Below, in pieces: positions 1 to 8,075 of a DNA stretch of 64,000 nucleotides. Location: the NCBI GenBank assembly GCA_934446475.1, contig CAKSEH010000010.1, forward strand, positions 1 through 64,000. The letters run 5' to 3'. The position numbers and the translations under genes were made by a program. Numbering within the stretch: position 1 is the first letter of the stretch; the number at the start of each line of letters is the position of its first letter. Source of the stretch: an uncultured Eubacteriales bacterium (GTDB lineage Bacteria; Bacillota; Clostridia; Oscillospirales; Acutalibacteraceae). The notes beneath the pieces are model-generated. The model saw only the letters and a list, made by a program, of their open reading frames with translations. It was not told where the DNA came from and did not search any database.

Positions 1-269
1 CATATGATTACGTCTTTATAACGATATTAACTTGTTCTTTTCGGAGTGACTCGGCGTGCCCTCTTGCGGTTTCCCGAAATTTTTTGCACCTTGGAGCGGT
101 GCAAAATTTCGACCGCTGCGCCAGTCTTCGCTCGCTTATTCCGCCCCCGGCGGCGCTCCCGAATCCTGCCCGTCACCACTTGAGTACTACTCCATATGAT
201 TACGTCTTTATAACGATATTAACTTGTTCTTTTCGGAGTGACTCGGCGTGCCCTCTTGCGGTTTCCCGA
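1..269. repeat. 192-bp tandem duplication beside the tRNA-Ser gene
   Basis: Positions 1-77 and 193-269 are identical over 77 bases, so the unit length is 192 bp; the second copy breaks off after 269 and the first may continue outside the window. Between them lies a hairpin-forming inverted repeat (76-90 with 98-110, stem gaaattttttgcacc / ggtgcaaaatttc). On the minus strand, bases from 193 downward read ggagtagtactcaagtgg, which resembles the 5' end of a class II tRNA, but no complete tRNA can be folded from it. Most likely this is a duplicated tRNA flank with a broken tRNA remnant (inference). No protein gene is supported here; reading frames that cross it also cross the tRNA. Confidence 0.7.
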
Positions 270-300
270 GGCCCCGACATAACCGAAAAATTAAGTTATA

Positions 301-337
301 TTTGCGGCAACGGTCTTGTCCGAACTGTTGCCGCAAA
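301..337 (-). terminator. terminator of the tRNA-Ser gene
   Basis: A perfect 11-bp stem (301-311 with 327-337, tttgcggcaac / gttgccgcaaa) lies just 3' of the tRNA. On the minus strand it is followed within about 10 bases by a short run of T (TTAATTTTTC). This looks like an intrinsic terminator, although the T run is not immediately adjacent. Confidence 0.65.
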
Positions 338-343
338 TTACTT

Positions 344-432
344 TGGCGGAGAGGAAGGGATTCGAACCCTTGTGGAGTCGCCTCCAAACGGTTTTCAAGA
401 CCGCCTCGTTATGACCGCTTCGATACCTCTCC
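344..432 (-). tRNA. tRNA-Ser (anticodon UGA)
   Basis: The minus strand gives an 89-nt class II tRNA. The acceptor stem is GGAGAGG (432-426) paired with CCTCTCC (354-348), followed by G and an encoded CCA. The anticodon loop reads TCTTGAAAA, giving anticodon TGA, which decodes UCA serine codons. A long variable arm (GGAGGCGACTCC region) and a T arm with GGTTCGAATCC are both present, as expected for tRNA-Ser. It has its own promoter upstream and a hairpin downstream, so it is probably a single-gene unit. Confidence 0.95.
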
Positions 433-447
433 GTATGCGACTAAGAT

Positions 448-476
448 ATTGTATCATAAAGAAAAGTGATTGTCAA
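448..476 (-). promoter_or_regulatory. sigma-A promoter of tRNA-Ser
   Basis: On the minus strand TTGACA (476-471), a 17-base spacer and TACAAT (453-448) lie about 16 bases before the mature tRNA 5' end. A perfect -35 box and optimal spacing make this a strong candidate. Confidence 0.8.
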
Positions 477-495
477 CACCGATATTTCAAAAAAG

Positions 496-759
496 TTATA
501 TGAAAATAAAAGGCATAACAAGTGAGAATATAACCGAGGGAAGTCCCAAAAGGGAAGCCCCGAGGACCGTAAAGGAATTAAGGGGAATTTCGGCGCCCGT
601 AAAACGGGATGTTATATTCACAAGTATGAGTGCAATGAGCCCGACTGCCGCATTTATCAGAACCGACTTAAAGAACCTTCCGCTCCTTGCGGCAAGGAAA
701 AGAATAAAGATAACTGCCGCCGCAAAAATAACGGCGAATATAATTCCCAGAACTTTCAT
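496..759 (-). CDS. bofA: BofA family pro-sigma-K processing inhibitor
   Basis: An 87-residue, very hydrophobic protein with an N-terminal membrane segment (about residues 5-23), a second (about 35-50) and a hydrophobic C-terminus. The block GLIALILVN followed by a conserved IPLN and a glycine/leucine-rich GASLLGLPSV is the signature of BofA. In Bacillus, BofA sits in the outer forespore membrane with SpoIVFA and holds the SpoIVFB protease inactive until engulfment is complete. The start is supported by a GGAGG Shine-Dalgarno 8 bases upstream. Length fits the family (about 85-90). Its presence points to an endospore-forming lineage; other sporulation genes are not in the window. Confidence 0.85.
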   Translation of the reverse strand: MKVLGIIFAVIFAAAVIFILFLAARSGRFFKSVLINAAVGLIALILVNITSRFTGAEIPLNSFTVLGASLLGLPSVIFSLVMPFIFI

Positions 760-834
760 ATTAAACCCTCCGACATAAAATAATATGCCAAGCAGGATAA
801 CGATATTACTTCCTTAAAAGTTCTTTCGGACAAT

Positions 835-955
835 AATTTAAATCAAAACAACGCTCTACCTTGCCTGCAAGAAGCAGAATTTACGACTGATTGCAAGCCA
901 CGCAAAGGAGCATTAGTTCCTCAGCATTTTAAGGCGTGGGACATCTGCGGTGGGG
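835..955 (+). repeat. R2 structured repeat, copy A (shortened)
   Basis: Shares with the copies near 13.1, 37.9 and 55.4 kb the opening aatttaaatc, the block caacgctct, gattgcaagccacgcaaagg and the small hairpin ggagc-atta-gttcc, and the closing block ttttaaggcgtggga followed by atctgcg. It lacks the central hairpin found in copy B, so it looks like an internal deletion. It fills most of the gap between bofA and the next gene. Confidence 0.65.
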
Positions 956-1004
956 TTGTTCAAGTCCGCTTTAATAGGTTTAAGTGATGGTTGACTCTAT
1001 CACA

Positions 1005-1475
1005 CTAATCAGCCTTTTTATCCTTTTTGATACTTATTCCCCGTTTTTTGTAATAAACAAAGGTGACAGCCGAGACTGCGCCCCAGAAAACAAGAGTCAA
1101 AACGCCCTTGAGTGTGACGGCGGTAACGCTTTTTGTTATGAAATACGCCGAAACCGAATAAATAAGCGGAAACAATCCCTGCAGAGCAAAGAGCGCACAA
1201 ACGGTAAGCACGCCGTCGCCCGTCATAGCCTTAAGACGGTATCTTCCTATAACGGAAACCGCCGCAGAGACGACGAGCAGAGTGGCATAAACACTGTCAA
1301 GTATTTTAAGACCTTTGCCGTAATAAGAATATATACTTTCGGCGGAAGCTATACTCTGCGCCCAACTGTACATAATCCCCGAATAATAAATCGCCGCATA
1401 TGCTGCGCTTATTACAGCTAACGCCCAAAGCCCGAAATATATTAAAAATTTGTGGTACTTAAGTTTTTTCATCAT
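1005..1475 (-). CDS. small four-helix membrane protein, function unknown
   Basis: A 156-residue protein with about four predicted membrane segments (roughly residues 10-32, 58-78, 88-112 and 118-140) and a short basic tail ending KKDKKAD. I recognise no family. The start at the first of two adjacent ATG codons is supported by AAGAGG 8 bases upstream and by a strong promoter. It is transcribed divergently from the GH94 phosphorylase gene, with only about 50 bases between the two promoters, so the pair could share regulation (inference). It could be an accessory membrane protein for sugar use, but nothing in the sequence shows this. Confidence 0.7.
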   Translation of the reverse strand: MMKKLKYHKFLIYFGLWALAVISAAYAAIYYSGIMYSWAQSIASAESIYSYYGKGLKILDSVYATLLVVSAAVSVIGRYRLKAMTGDGVLTVCALFALQGLFPLIYSVSAYFITKSVTAVTLKGVLTLVFWGAVSAVTFVYYKKRGISIKKDKKAD

Positions 1476-1512
1476 TAAATTTTCCTCTTGTGTTAAGAAA
1501 TATTACACCGAA

Positions 1513-1541
1513 ATTTTATCACAAATTTGCTGTTATGTCAA
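1513..1541 (-). promoter_or_regulatory. sigma-A promoter of the 1005-1475 gene
   Basis: On the minus strand TTGACA (1541-1536), 17 bases, TAAAAT (1518-1513). The start codon follows about 38 bases after the -10 box. Divergent from the promoter at 1569-1597. Confidence 0.75.
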
Positions 1542-1568
1542 ATAAACTGCCGATTTATGAAAAAGTCC

Positions 1569-1597
1569 TTGCAAGACCTTACTTCGGATGTTAAAAT
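1569..1597 (+). promoter_or_regulatory. sigma-A promoter of the GH94 gene
   Basis: TTGCAA (1569-1574), a 17-base spacer and TAAAAT (1592-1597), 37 bases before the chosen ATG. Its position is a second reason to reject the longer reading frame that begins at 1527, since that start would lie upstream of the promoter. Confidence 0.7.
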
Positions 1598-1634
1598 GAC
1601 AAATGAAAATCCACATTTTAAAAGGAGCATCTTT

Positions 1635-3956
1635 ATGAAGTACGGTTATTTTGACCACAGCGAGAACGAATACGTTATAACAAACCCGAAAACGCCCACG
1701 CCCTGGATGAATTATCTCGGAAACGGCGGATTCGGGGGTCTTATTTCAGCCACGGCGGGCGGTCTTACCTTTGACGGTGACCCCTCTAACAGAAGAATGA
1801 CAAGATACAGATTTCAGGGGGTCCCTATAGACCGTCCCGGAAGGTACATTTACATAAAGGACTGTGAAAGCGGCGACTATTTCACCCCTATGTGGCAGCC
1901 CGTTCAAAGGGATATGCAGTTTTACGAGTGCCGCCACGGTTTCGGATACACGAAAATATCTGGTAAATATATGGATATTTCTTCTGCCACCACCTATTTC
2001 GTGCCACTCGGCAAGCGCTTTGAGATTTGGAAAACAACCGTTAAAAACGAAAGCGACAAAGAACGCATCCTTAAAATATTCACATATGTTGAATTTTCTT
2101 TCCCGAGAGCCGAGATAGATACTCTCTGCCACTGGAGCTGTATGACATTCAAGACGTCGTTTGACGGCAAAAAGCTTCTTATAGACCCCGCCTCAAGCCA
2201 TTTTCCGCACAAAAGCAATCTTATGACATTTTTCGGCAGTGATCTTGATATCATAGGTTACGATACGGACCAAAGCGTTTTTATCGGCTCATATAACAGT
2301 GAATCAAATCCCTGCGGCGTTGAAAGCGGAGAATGCAAAAACACACTTATCGAGGCGGATTCGTGCATAGGAGTTTTATGTTCACAGATAGTTTTAAAGC
2401 CGGGAGAAAGCAAATCGTTTACAAATGTTTTGGGCGCCTGCAGCTCATACGAAGAATCCGAAGAATTTTTAAAAGACGCACTGTCAAACTGCGATAATGC
2501 GCTCGTGGAAATAAAAAACAAGTGGGAGAAAACTATAGACTGCCTTACCGTCAACACACCCGACGACGAGGTAAATCTTATGCTTAATTCCTGGCATCCG
2601 TATCAGGCGAACACGACATTTGACTGGTCCCGTTTTATAAGTTACTATGAGCGTGGAGTGGACAGGGGCTTCGGTTTCAGGGACAGTATGCAGGATGTTC
2701 TCGGCATTATGCATTCCTCCCCCGAAAAGGCAAAAGAGAGAATAAAGCTTTTGCTTTCCATACAAAACAGCACGGGTGACGCTCTTTCGGTATATTATCC
2801 TGCAACGAAAAAGGCGCAGGGCGGAGGCAGGAGCGACGATCACCTTTGGAGCATACTTTCGGTCTGCAACTATGTAAGGGAAACCGGCAACAGCGATTTT
2901 CTTTTTGAGTCCGTACCCTATCACGACGGCGGTGAGGGCACTGTTCTCGAACATCTTGAAAAGGGAATAGATTTCACTTTAAATCATTTAGGGCGTCACG
3001 GTATTCCTGATATGCTGGAGAGCGACTGGGACGACAGCCTTTCCTGGATCAATATAGAGCGAAACGGAGCCGAAAGCGTTTTTGTTTTCTTCCAGTTGGC
3101 GCACGCTTCAACCGAGCTTTTAAAGCTTTACAAAGCATACGGTATGACCGAGCGTATACCGAAAATGCAAAAGGTAAATGATTATTGTAAGGAAAAGCTT
3201 GATACCGTGTGGGACGGCAAGTGGTTCATAAGGGCATTTACACCCGAAGGAGAAAAGTTCTGTACCGATGATGACGAATACAATAAAGTTCATCTTATCC
3301 CTCAAAGCTGGGCGGTTATGTCGGAAATAGTTGATGAAAACCGTCTTAACACGGCAATGGATAACGTTATGAAATATCTCTATACCGATATGGGTCTTAT
3401 AACCCACTATAACCCTTCGGGCACCTATGACCCCACAAAAAAGAGTTACTATGCCTTTCCTGCGGGAGTGAGGGAAAACGGCGGAATATTTTTCCACTCT
3501 AATACCTGGGCTATAATAGCTCTCGCTATGCTTTCAAGGAATGACGAGGCGTTTAAATGCTACAAGGCGTCCCTTCCCTGCCGCAGAAACGACAAAGCCG
3601 ATCTTTGTATGACCGAACCTTATGTTTATTCGCAAACAATGACGGCGCCGCCCAGCTCAAGAGCCTGGCACTGTGTGAATTCCTGGCTTACGGGAACCGC
3701 ATCGTGGATGTATTACGCCGCAACGCAGTATATACTCGGAGTCCGTCCCGATTATAAAGGACTTATTATCGACCCGAAAATACCGTCCGATTGGAACGGA
3801 TTTACTTTAAAGCGTACCGTAAGAGGAACCGTATGTAATATAACCGTTAAAAACGGCGGGAAAAAACTCATTGTAAACGGGGAGGCCGTCAATTCAAACA
3901 CCGTGCCCTATGAAATGATAACGGGGCGGGAAGTAAATATAGAACTTGCATTGTAA
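1635..3956 (+). CDS. GH94 family disaccharide phosphorylase (cellobiose phosphorylase-like)
   Basis: A 773-residue cytoplasmic enzyme of glycoside hydrolase family 94, whose members split beta-linked glucosyl disaccharides with phosphate to give alpha-glucose 1-phosphate and a free sugar. The N-terminus MKYGYFD...EYVITNP.TP.PW.NYLG, the GYFDHS opening and FGFRDSMQDVLG (substrate site) match the cellobiose phosphorylase branch. The DWDD motif near residues 464-467 corresponds to the DWND motif holding the general acid Asp. The C-terminal block with SWLTGTASWMYYAATQYILG and RPDYKGL.IDP.IP is also typical. ATG at 1635 is chosen because AAAGGAG precedes it. Substrate (cellobiose, laminaribiose or chitobiose) cannot be settled from sequence. 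The gene stands alone with its own promoter and terminator; no transporter is adjacent. Confidence 0.88.
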   Translation: MKYGYFDHSENEYVITNPKTPTPWMNYLGNGGFGGLISATAGGLTFDGDPSNRRMTRYRFQGVPIDRPGRYIYIKDCESGDYFTPMWQPVQRDMQFYECRHGFGYTKISGKYMDISSATTYFVPLGKRFEIWKTTVKNESDKERILKIFTYVEFSFPRAEIDTLCHWSCMTFKTSFDGKKLLIDPASSHFPHKSNLMTFFGSDLDIIGYDTDQSVFIGSYNSESNPCGVESGECKNTLIEADSCIGVLCSQIVLKPGESKSFTNVLGACSSYEESEEFLKDALSNCDNALVEIKNKWEKTIDCLTVNTPDDEVNLMLNSWHPYQANTTFDWSRFISYYERGVDRGFGFRDSMQDVLGIMHSSPEKAKERIKLLLSIQNSTGDALSVYYPATKKAQGGGRSDDHLWSILSVCNYVRETGNSDFLFESVPYHDGGEGTVLEHLEKGIDFTLNHLGRHGIPDMLESDWDDSLSWINIERNGAESVFVFFQLAHASTELLKLYKAYGMTERIPKMQKVNDYCKEKLDTVWDGKWFIRAFTPEGEKFCTDDDEYNKVHLIPQSWAVMSEIVDENRLNTAMDNVMKYLYTDMGLITHYNPSGTYDPTKKSYYAFPAGVRENGGIFFHSNTWAIIALAMLSRNDEAFKCYKASLPCRRNDKADLCMTEPYVYSQTMTAPPSSRAWHCVNSWLTGTASWMYYAATQYILGVRPDYKGLIIDPKIPSDWNGFTLKRTVRGTVCNITVKNGGKKLIVNGEAVNSNTVPYEMITGREVNIELAL

Positions 3957-4012
3957 AAGGATACAAACTGTTCTTATCCGATACGGTAATTGCCCGATAA
4001 ATCATTAAAGAC

Positions 4013-4053
4013 AAATCACCGGACTTCTTAAAAAATCCGATGATTTGTTTTTT
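4013..4053 (+). terminator. terminator of the GH94 gene
   Basis: Hairpin aaatca-c-cgga ... tccg-a-tgattt (4013-4023 with about 4036-4046) followed by GTTTTTT. It lies about 60 bases after the stop codon. It separates this gene from the convergent gene ending at 4113. Confidence 0.7.
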
Positions 4054-4112
4054 CGCCTTTATTCCCTCTTTACGGCAATATACTGCAAATTTAAGTCTTA
4101 ATTATACGCAAA

Positions 4113-6251
4113 CTAAACAAGCCGGCCGCCGAAATCGGTTTCGAGTGTAGTAAACAGGGAAACATTGCCTTCTATCTTCTTTCCCTTGCCGCCCTTTAAA
4201 ACATAAAGGTCGCCGTTTTGATCGCTTCCGGACCAATCGGAAAGATAGGCAAGCTCTCCGCTTGAAGTCGTTAAAAAGTAGATAACATCATCTGCGATTT
4301 TTTCCTTCTTTTTGCCGGTTGCCTTTCTTAAGGTTCCGGTATATTCATCGTCATCATAATCGCTGATATAATATATGGTGTTTTTGTCTACCGAAAATGA
4401 ATAAATGTATACCCCATCGTCAACCTTATCGCCGTTAAAATAAAGGTCGGCAATATAATCGTCTGCATTTTTAAAATAGTAAATATCGCCCGACTCGGTA
4501 ACGGCTGAGAAACTGACATAAACTCCCGAATCTATTTTCTTTTTGCCCGAGAGCTTTGTGCCCGAAACAGATGCCTTATAAAGCACGCCCTCGCCGCTTT
4601 CGGATATATCTTCGGTATAATAAACGGTCTTGCCGTCGTCGCTGAACACAAAGTCCGCATTGCCCGAAACCGAAAGTTTAGCCGACTTTTCGCCGTTTAC
4701 CATATAATAAACTCTGTTTGCGTCCATTACTTCTTCTATCTCGTCCTGAAGATCATCAATAGAATCGACCTCGGATATATCAACCTTTTTAATATTTGAT
4801 TTATCGTAAGCACCGAAGAAGAGGACTCCCGATTTTTCGTTTGCTTCCTCAAGATAAGAAAAGTTATCGGAAATTTTTACGGATTTTTTGCCGTTATAAA
4901 GATAAAGTTCTTTTGATTGATACGAGTTGTATGTTTCATCAAGCTTTTCCCTTATCGCATCACGGTCCTGCTTCTCGTAATACTCATACAGGTCGTTCTT
5001 ATAACTCTCATATGCGGCTTCATATTCATCATATGTTTCAAAATCGCTCATATAAGGATACTGCGGCTTTGAAAGCTTATTATCGGCGTCTTTTTTATTA
5101 TCGGTCACAAACTCACTGAGACCTTTTTGTGCCTTTGGTGCCTTCGAATAATAAATCTTATCTGCGGAAAGCACATAAACGGCACTGTTTACATCGGAAG
5201 CGATTTTTGTGGTTTTCGCACCCGTTGCCTTATAAAGTACATCGTCCTCATTCATATAAAAGACCGAGTCCGATTTCTCGTCTACAGGGTAAAGTTCCTC
5301 AACGTCCTTGGCTATCCTTTCGGACTCCGTTTTGCCCGAAACAAGATAAAGGCTTTTATTTTCGGTAACATACCAGATGCGTTCAAAGTTTTCCGAAGCA
5401 TACACATCGGTAACATCTTTTGCTATCTTTTTACGCTCGTTAAGGTCTGTTTTATAAACGGTGTAATTATCGCCGTCATAAACGGCGTATAAGACATTCT
5501 TGCCTTTTTTATCTATCATATATGCAGAAACATCGGAGGCCACCTTTTCACCGTCGGCATTTTTCTTGCCGAACGGTTTCATATAAAGATTATAACCGCC
5601 ACTTGAATTTTTTATCTTATCGGGATAAAAAATCCGCTTGCCGTCACTGCTTACCTTAACCATATCGTAATACTCATTGTCTATAATGTCGTCAAAGTCC
5701 ATACTGCTGCCGCCTATGAGATTATCGGAAAGGTCAAAATTGTTCTTTAAGTCACTGTAGCTTATTTCTTCGTCCTTAAGATAAACTACGCCTTCGGGCG
5801 CTCTGCTTCCCACAAAAGAAAACAAAACGCCGACAGCTATTGCAAAAACAAGAATAATCGCTGCCACGGGTATTATAACTTTAACCGCTCTTCTTTTTTT
5901 AGCGGGAGCGGGGGGTTCAAGCGATACGGGCGCAAAATCGGAGCTCGGAGTTGTGCTTACGCTCTGAGAGACAGTTTCTTCCGTCTTTTCCTTAACTGCG
6001 GTTGCCGCAGCCGAGGGTGAAGTTTGTAAATCCTGTTGTACTGCTGCAGAAGCCTCGTTATTCTCGGTTTTCACCGCAGGCTCTTTCGAGACCTTCGCAC
6101 CGCAGGAAGTACAGAATGCCGCTCCGTCCTTAAGCTCTTTTCCGCACGAGGTGCAAAACATTTTTTCCTTTTCGGTTGACGGTGCGCCGCAGTCAGGACA
6201 AAATCTTGCTGCGTCCGGCAATGCCTTGCCGCATTTTGAACATACTGTCAT
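4113..6251 (-). CDS. double zinc-ribbon, single-pass membrane protein with a large propeller-like outer domain
   Basis: A 712-residue protein. Two zinc ribbons open it (CSKCGKALPDAARFCPDCG and CTSCGKELKDGAAFCTSCG, residues about 4-22 and 33-51). A low-complexity linker follows, then RRAVKV and one membrane helix at about residues 125-148. The rest (about 560 residues) is outside the membrane and made of repeats of about 40-45 residues such as VYYTEDIS, IYYISDYD and IWYVTENK, with many Tyr, Asp and Lys. These look like beta-propeller blades of the DUF5050 kind (inference). Function is unknown; a sensor or envelope-binding role is possible. The start at 6251 is set by GGGGAT 7 bases upstream; the longer frame from 6311 runs into the R1 repeat. 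Read alone, convergent with the GH94 gene. Confidence 0.75.
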   Translation of the reverse strand: MTVCSKCGKALPDAARFCPDCGAPSTEKEKMFCTSCGKELKDGAAFCTSCGAKVSKEPAVKTENNEASAAVQQDLQTSPSAAATAVKEKTEETVSQSVSTTPSSDFAPVSLEPPAPAKKRRAVKVIIPVAAIILVFAIAVGVLFSFVGSRAPEGVVYLKDEEISYSDLKNNFDLSDNLIGGSSMDFDDIIDNEYYDMVKVSSDGKRIFYPDKIKNSSGGYNLYMKPFGKKNADGEKVASDVSAYMIDKKGKNVLYAVYDGDNYTVYKTDLNERKKIAKDVTDVYASENFERIWYVTENKSLYLVSGKTESERIAKDVEELYPVDEKSDSVFYMNEDDVLYKATGAKTTKIASDVNSAVYVLSADKIYYSKAPKAQKGLSEFVTDNKKDADNKLSKPQYPYMSDFETYDEYEAAYESYKNDLYEYYEKQDRDAIREKLDETYNSYQSKELYLYNGKKSVKISDNFSYLEEANEKSGVLFFGAYDKSNIKKVDISEVDSIDDLQDEIEEVMDANRVYYMVNGEKSAKLSVSGNADFVFSDDGKTVYYTEDISESGEGVLYKASVSGTKLSGKKKIDSGVYVSFSAVTESGDIYYFKNADDYIADLYFNGDKVDDGVYIYSFSVDKNTIYYISDYDDDEYTGTLRKATGKKKEKIADDVIYFLTTSSGELAYLSDWSGSDQNGDLYVLKGGKGKKIEGNVSLFTTLETDFGGRLV

Positions 6252-6265
6252 TTTCTTATCCCCTT

Positions 6266-6441
6266 TTATAATGATTATAGAATGTCGAAACAGCAAAAAT
6301 TGTTTCGGCAAGCCGATTTTATCGGCTTAGACAATACAATGGACATCGACAAATTTTCAAAGAATATTTGTGACCAAATCAAAGATTTGGCGTCGAAACA
6401 GTGTAGTTTTACACTATTTTGAATTTCAATAGCCATTATAA
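6266..6441 (-). mobile_element. R1 hairpin-chain element, copy 1 (rearranged)
   Basis: Ends in imperfect inverted repeats: ttataatgattatagaatgtcgaaa at 6266-6290 and tttcaatagccattataat near 6424-6442. Inside are the hairpins gtcgaaaca/tgtttcgg, agccgat-ttt-atcggct, ccaaatcaaagatttgg and cgaaacagtgtagttttacact. Compared with copies 2 and 3 about 45 bases of the interior are missing and replaced by agacaatacaat, which is the tip of the R3 terminal repeat, so this copy appears to be a recombinant. Its end lies only 15 bases before the start codon of the zinc-ribbon gene. Confidence 0.75.
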
Positions 6442-6468
6442 TAATTTAATGGCTTTATCGGATAGTAT

Positions 6469-6740
6469 AGACAATACAATCAGGGTACAACGCTTCCCAT
6501 AGCGGAAAATTTGTCCGATTATATTGTCTCGTCATTTGAAATACGCCGGTATTCCCGCATTCCTCGACTTCATAATCGGAAAAATTTTCTCGCTATGGGT
6601 CGAAGATTTTGTAAGAAAATGGCACCGTTCAGCGGCGAGGCGCTCGACCGAAGAATACTGACGTATTGTAAGTGGAGAGCAACAATGCCGATAACGGCGC
6701 CATTTCTTCAAAAAAGCATTGTACCCTGATTGTATTGTCT
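6469..6740. mobile_element. R3 element, 272 bp, MITE-like
   Basis: Terminal inverted repeats of about 26 bp: agacaatacaatcaggg-tacaa at 6469-6490 and its complement ending ttgtattgtct at 6740, differing by one base over the part I compared. A second, inner inverted repeat joins 6496-6522 (cccatagcg...ccgattat) with 6581-6607 (ataatcgg...cgctatggg). There is no transposase, so it would depend on an enzyme elsewhere. A 72-codon reading frame inside it is not supported as a gene. The right end forms the last ten codons and the stop of the rlmD gene. Confidence 0.75.
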
Positions 6741-8069
6741 GAACAAAGCGGCTGTCTCTATATGAGGCGTTCTCGGGAAGAGGTCCACGGGGGTATACTC
6801 AACAAGCTCATAGCCGCAGCCCCTAAGCCGTGCGGTATCCCTCGCAAGGGTTGCGGGGTCACAGGAAATATAAACAATCCTTTCGGGTGCAAATCCGAGA
6901 GCGACTGTTTTTATAAGCTCTTCATCGCAGCCTTTCCTCGGAGGGTCTACTATAACCGCATCCGGTTTTAAACCTCTCTTTTTAAGTTCCGCAGCACTCC
7001 GGGCCGCATCTGCGCAAATAAATTCCGCATTATTAAGCCCTGCCGCCCTTGCGTTTTCCTTTGCGTTTTGAACCGCCTGTTCTACTATTTCAACCCCTAT
7101 TATCTTCTCTGCTCTCTTTGCCATAGAAAGACCTATCGTTCCGGCTCCGCAGTAAAGGTCCAAAATAACTTTACCGTCAGGCTGTGCATATTCGGCAGCC
7201 TTAGCGTAAAGCTTTTGCGCCATATCTCTGTTAACCTGATAAAAGGAGAGCGGAGAGAGTCTGACTTCAACCGAGCAAAGCGTATCGGTTATGTACTCTT
7301 CCCCGTAAAGCAGGACACATTCTTCTCCCAAAATAACATTATTCTTTTTAAGATTTATATTAAGCTGCAGACTTTTAAGACTGTCTCCGAGAGCATTTTT
7401 CATATACTCTGTCAAAACATCCGCATTTTTAAGGAAACGGGCATTTATAACAACGACCGCCATAATATCACCTGTTTTTGCGGTTCTTAAATACAGGTGG
7501 CGTATCACGCCGACGCCCGTTTCTTCATTGTATACCGACGCTTCGGTATCCTTTATAAATTTTTCAAACGCCTTTACCGCAAGCGAAAAGCTCTCGGGCT
7601 GCAAAAGGCAATCTTCACACGGAACGATTCGGTGTGAACGGGGCGAATAAAATCCCGCCCTGCCGATTTCGGATATCGGATACTGCGCCTTGTTTCGGTA
7701 TCTCAAAGTTGTATCCGCTCCGATAATGGACTGAGGAGCTTTATCTGTTTTGGCTATGCGCCTTATACAGTCTTCAACACGCTTTTGCTTTACCTCACAT
7801 TCGCTTTCATATGTTATATGCCTGTAAGTGCAGCCTCCGCATTTAGGGAAAACGGGGCAATCGGGGTCTATTCTGTCTTTCGACGGTGTTATGACCCGTT
7901 CTATTCTCGCAAAAGCAAGGTTCTTTTTAACCTTTGTTATTCTCACCTCAAGCTCATCTCCAACGGCTGCCGAGGGAATAAAAACAGGAATGTTTTCTAT
8001 TCTGCCTATTCCGCTGCCATCCGAAGAGTAATCGGTGACGGTAATTTGTTTAATATCATTTTTATTCAT
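6708..8069 (-). CDS. rlmD: 23S rRNA (uracil-C5)-methyltransferase, RlmD/RumA family
   Basis: A 453-residue SAM-dependent enzyme that methylates C5 of a uridine in 23S rRNA. A TRAM RNA-binding domain comes first (about residues 8-60). A 4Fe-4S site follows, CPVFPKCGGCTYRH (about 74-88), with a further Cys near 140. The methyltransferase fold has LDLYCGAGTIGLS (SAM loop), VDPPRKG and ISCDPATLARD, the last holding the catalytic Cys. In Firmicutes one such enzyme may modify two sites (RlmCD), so the exact target is open. Length is normal, but the last ten residues (RQYNQGTMLF) and the TGA stop are read from the R3 terminal repeat; the native gene probably ended soon after ETAALF. The gene upstream ends 6 bases before the start. 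Confidence 0.92.
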   Translation of the reverse strand: MNKNDIKQITVTDYSSDGSGIGRIENIPVFIPSAAVGDELEVRITKVKKNLAFARIERVITPSKDRIDPDCPVFPKCGGCTYRHITYESECEVKQKRVEDCIRRIAKTDKAPQSIIGADTTLRYRNKAQYPISEIGRAGFYSPRSHRIVPCEDCLLQPESFSLAVKAFEKFIKDTEASVYNEETGVGVIRHLYLRTAKTGDIMAVVVINARFLKNADVLTEYMKNALGDSLKSLQLNINLKKNNVILGEECVLLYGEEYITDTLCSVEVRLSPLSFYQVNRDMAQKLYAKAAEYAQPDGKVILDLYCGAGTIGLSMAKRAEKIIGVEIVEQAVQNAKENARAAGLNNAEFICADAARSAAELKKRGLKPDAVIVDPPRKGCDEELIKTVALGFAPERIVYISCDPATLARDTARLRGCGYELVEYTPVDLFPRTPHIETAALFRQYNQGTMLF

Positions 8070-8075
8070 ATCGTT

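Noticed and set aside
84..503. 139-codon open frame at the left edge
   Set aside because: It reads through the tRNA-Ser gene on the wrong strand and through the duplicated flank; no ribosome binding site or family resemblance.
1527..1634. Extended start of the GH94 gene
   Set aside because: It would begin upstream of the promoter at 1569-1597, and the ATG at 1635 has the AAAGGAG site and matches the family N-terminus.
6252..6311. Extended start of the zinc-ribbon protein
   Set aside because: The extra 20 residues are read from the R1 repeat; the zinc ribbon begins right after the ATG at 6251.
6511..6729. 72-codon frame inside the R3 element
   Set aside because: It is short, lies between the inverted repeats, and has no ribosome binding site. 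Any recurrence elsewhere would simply reflect copies of the element.
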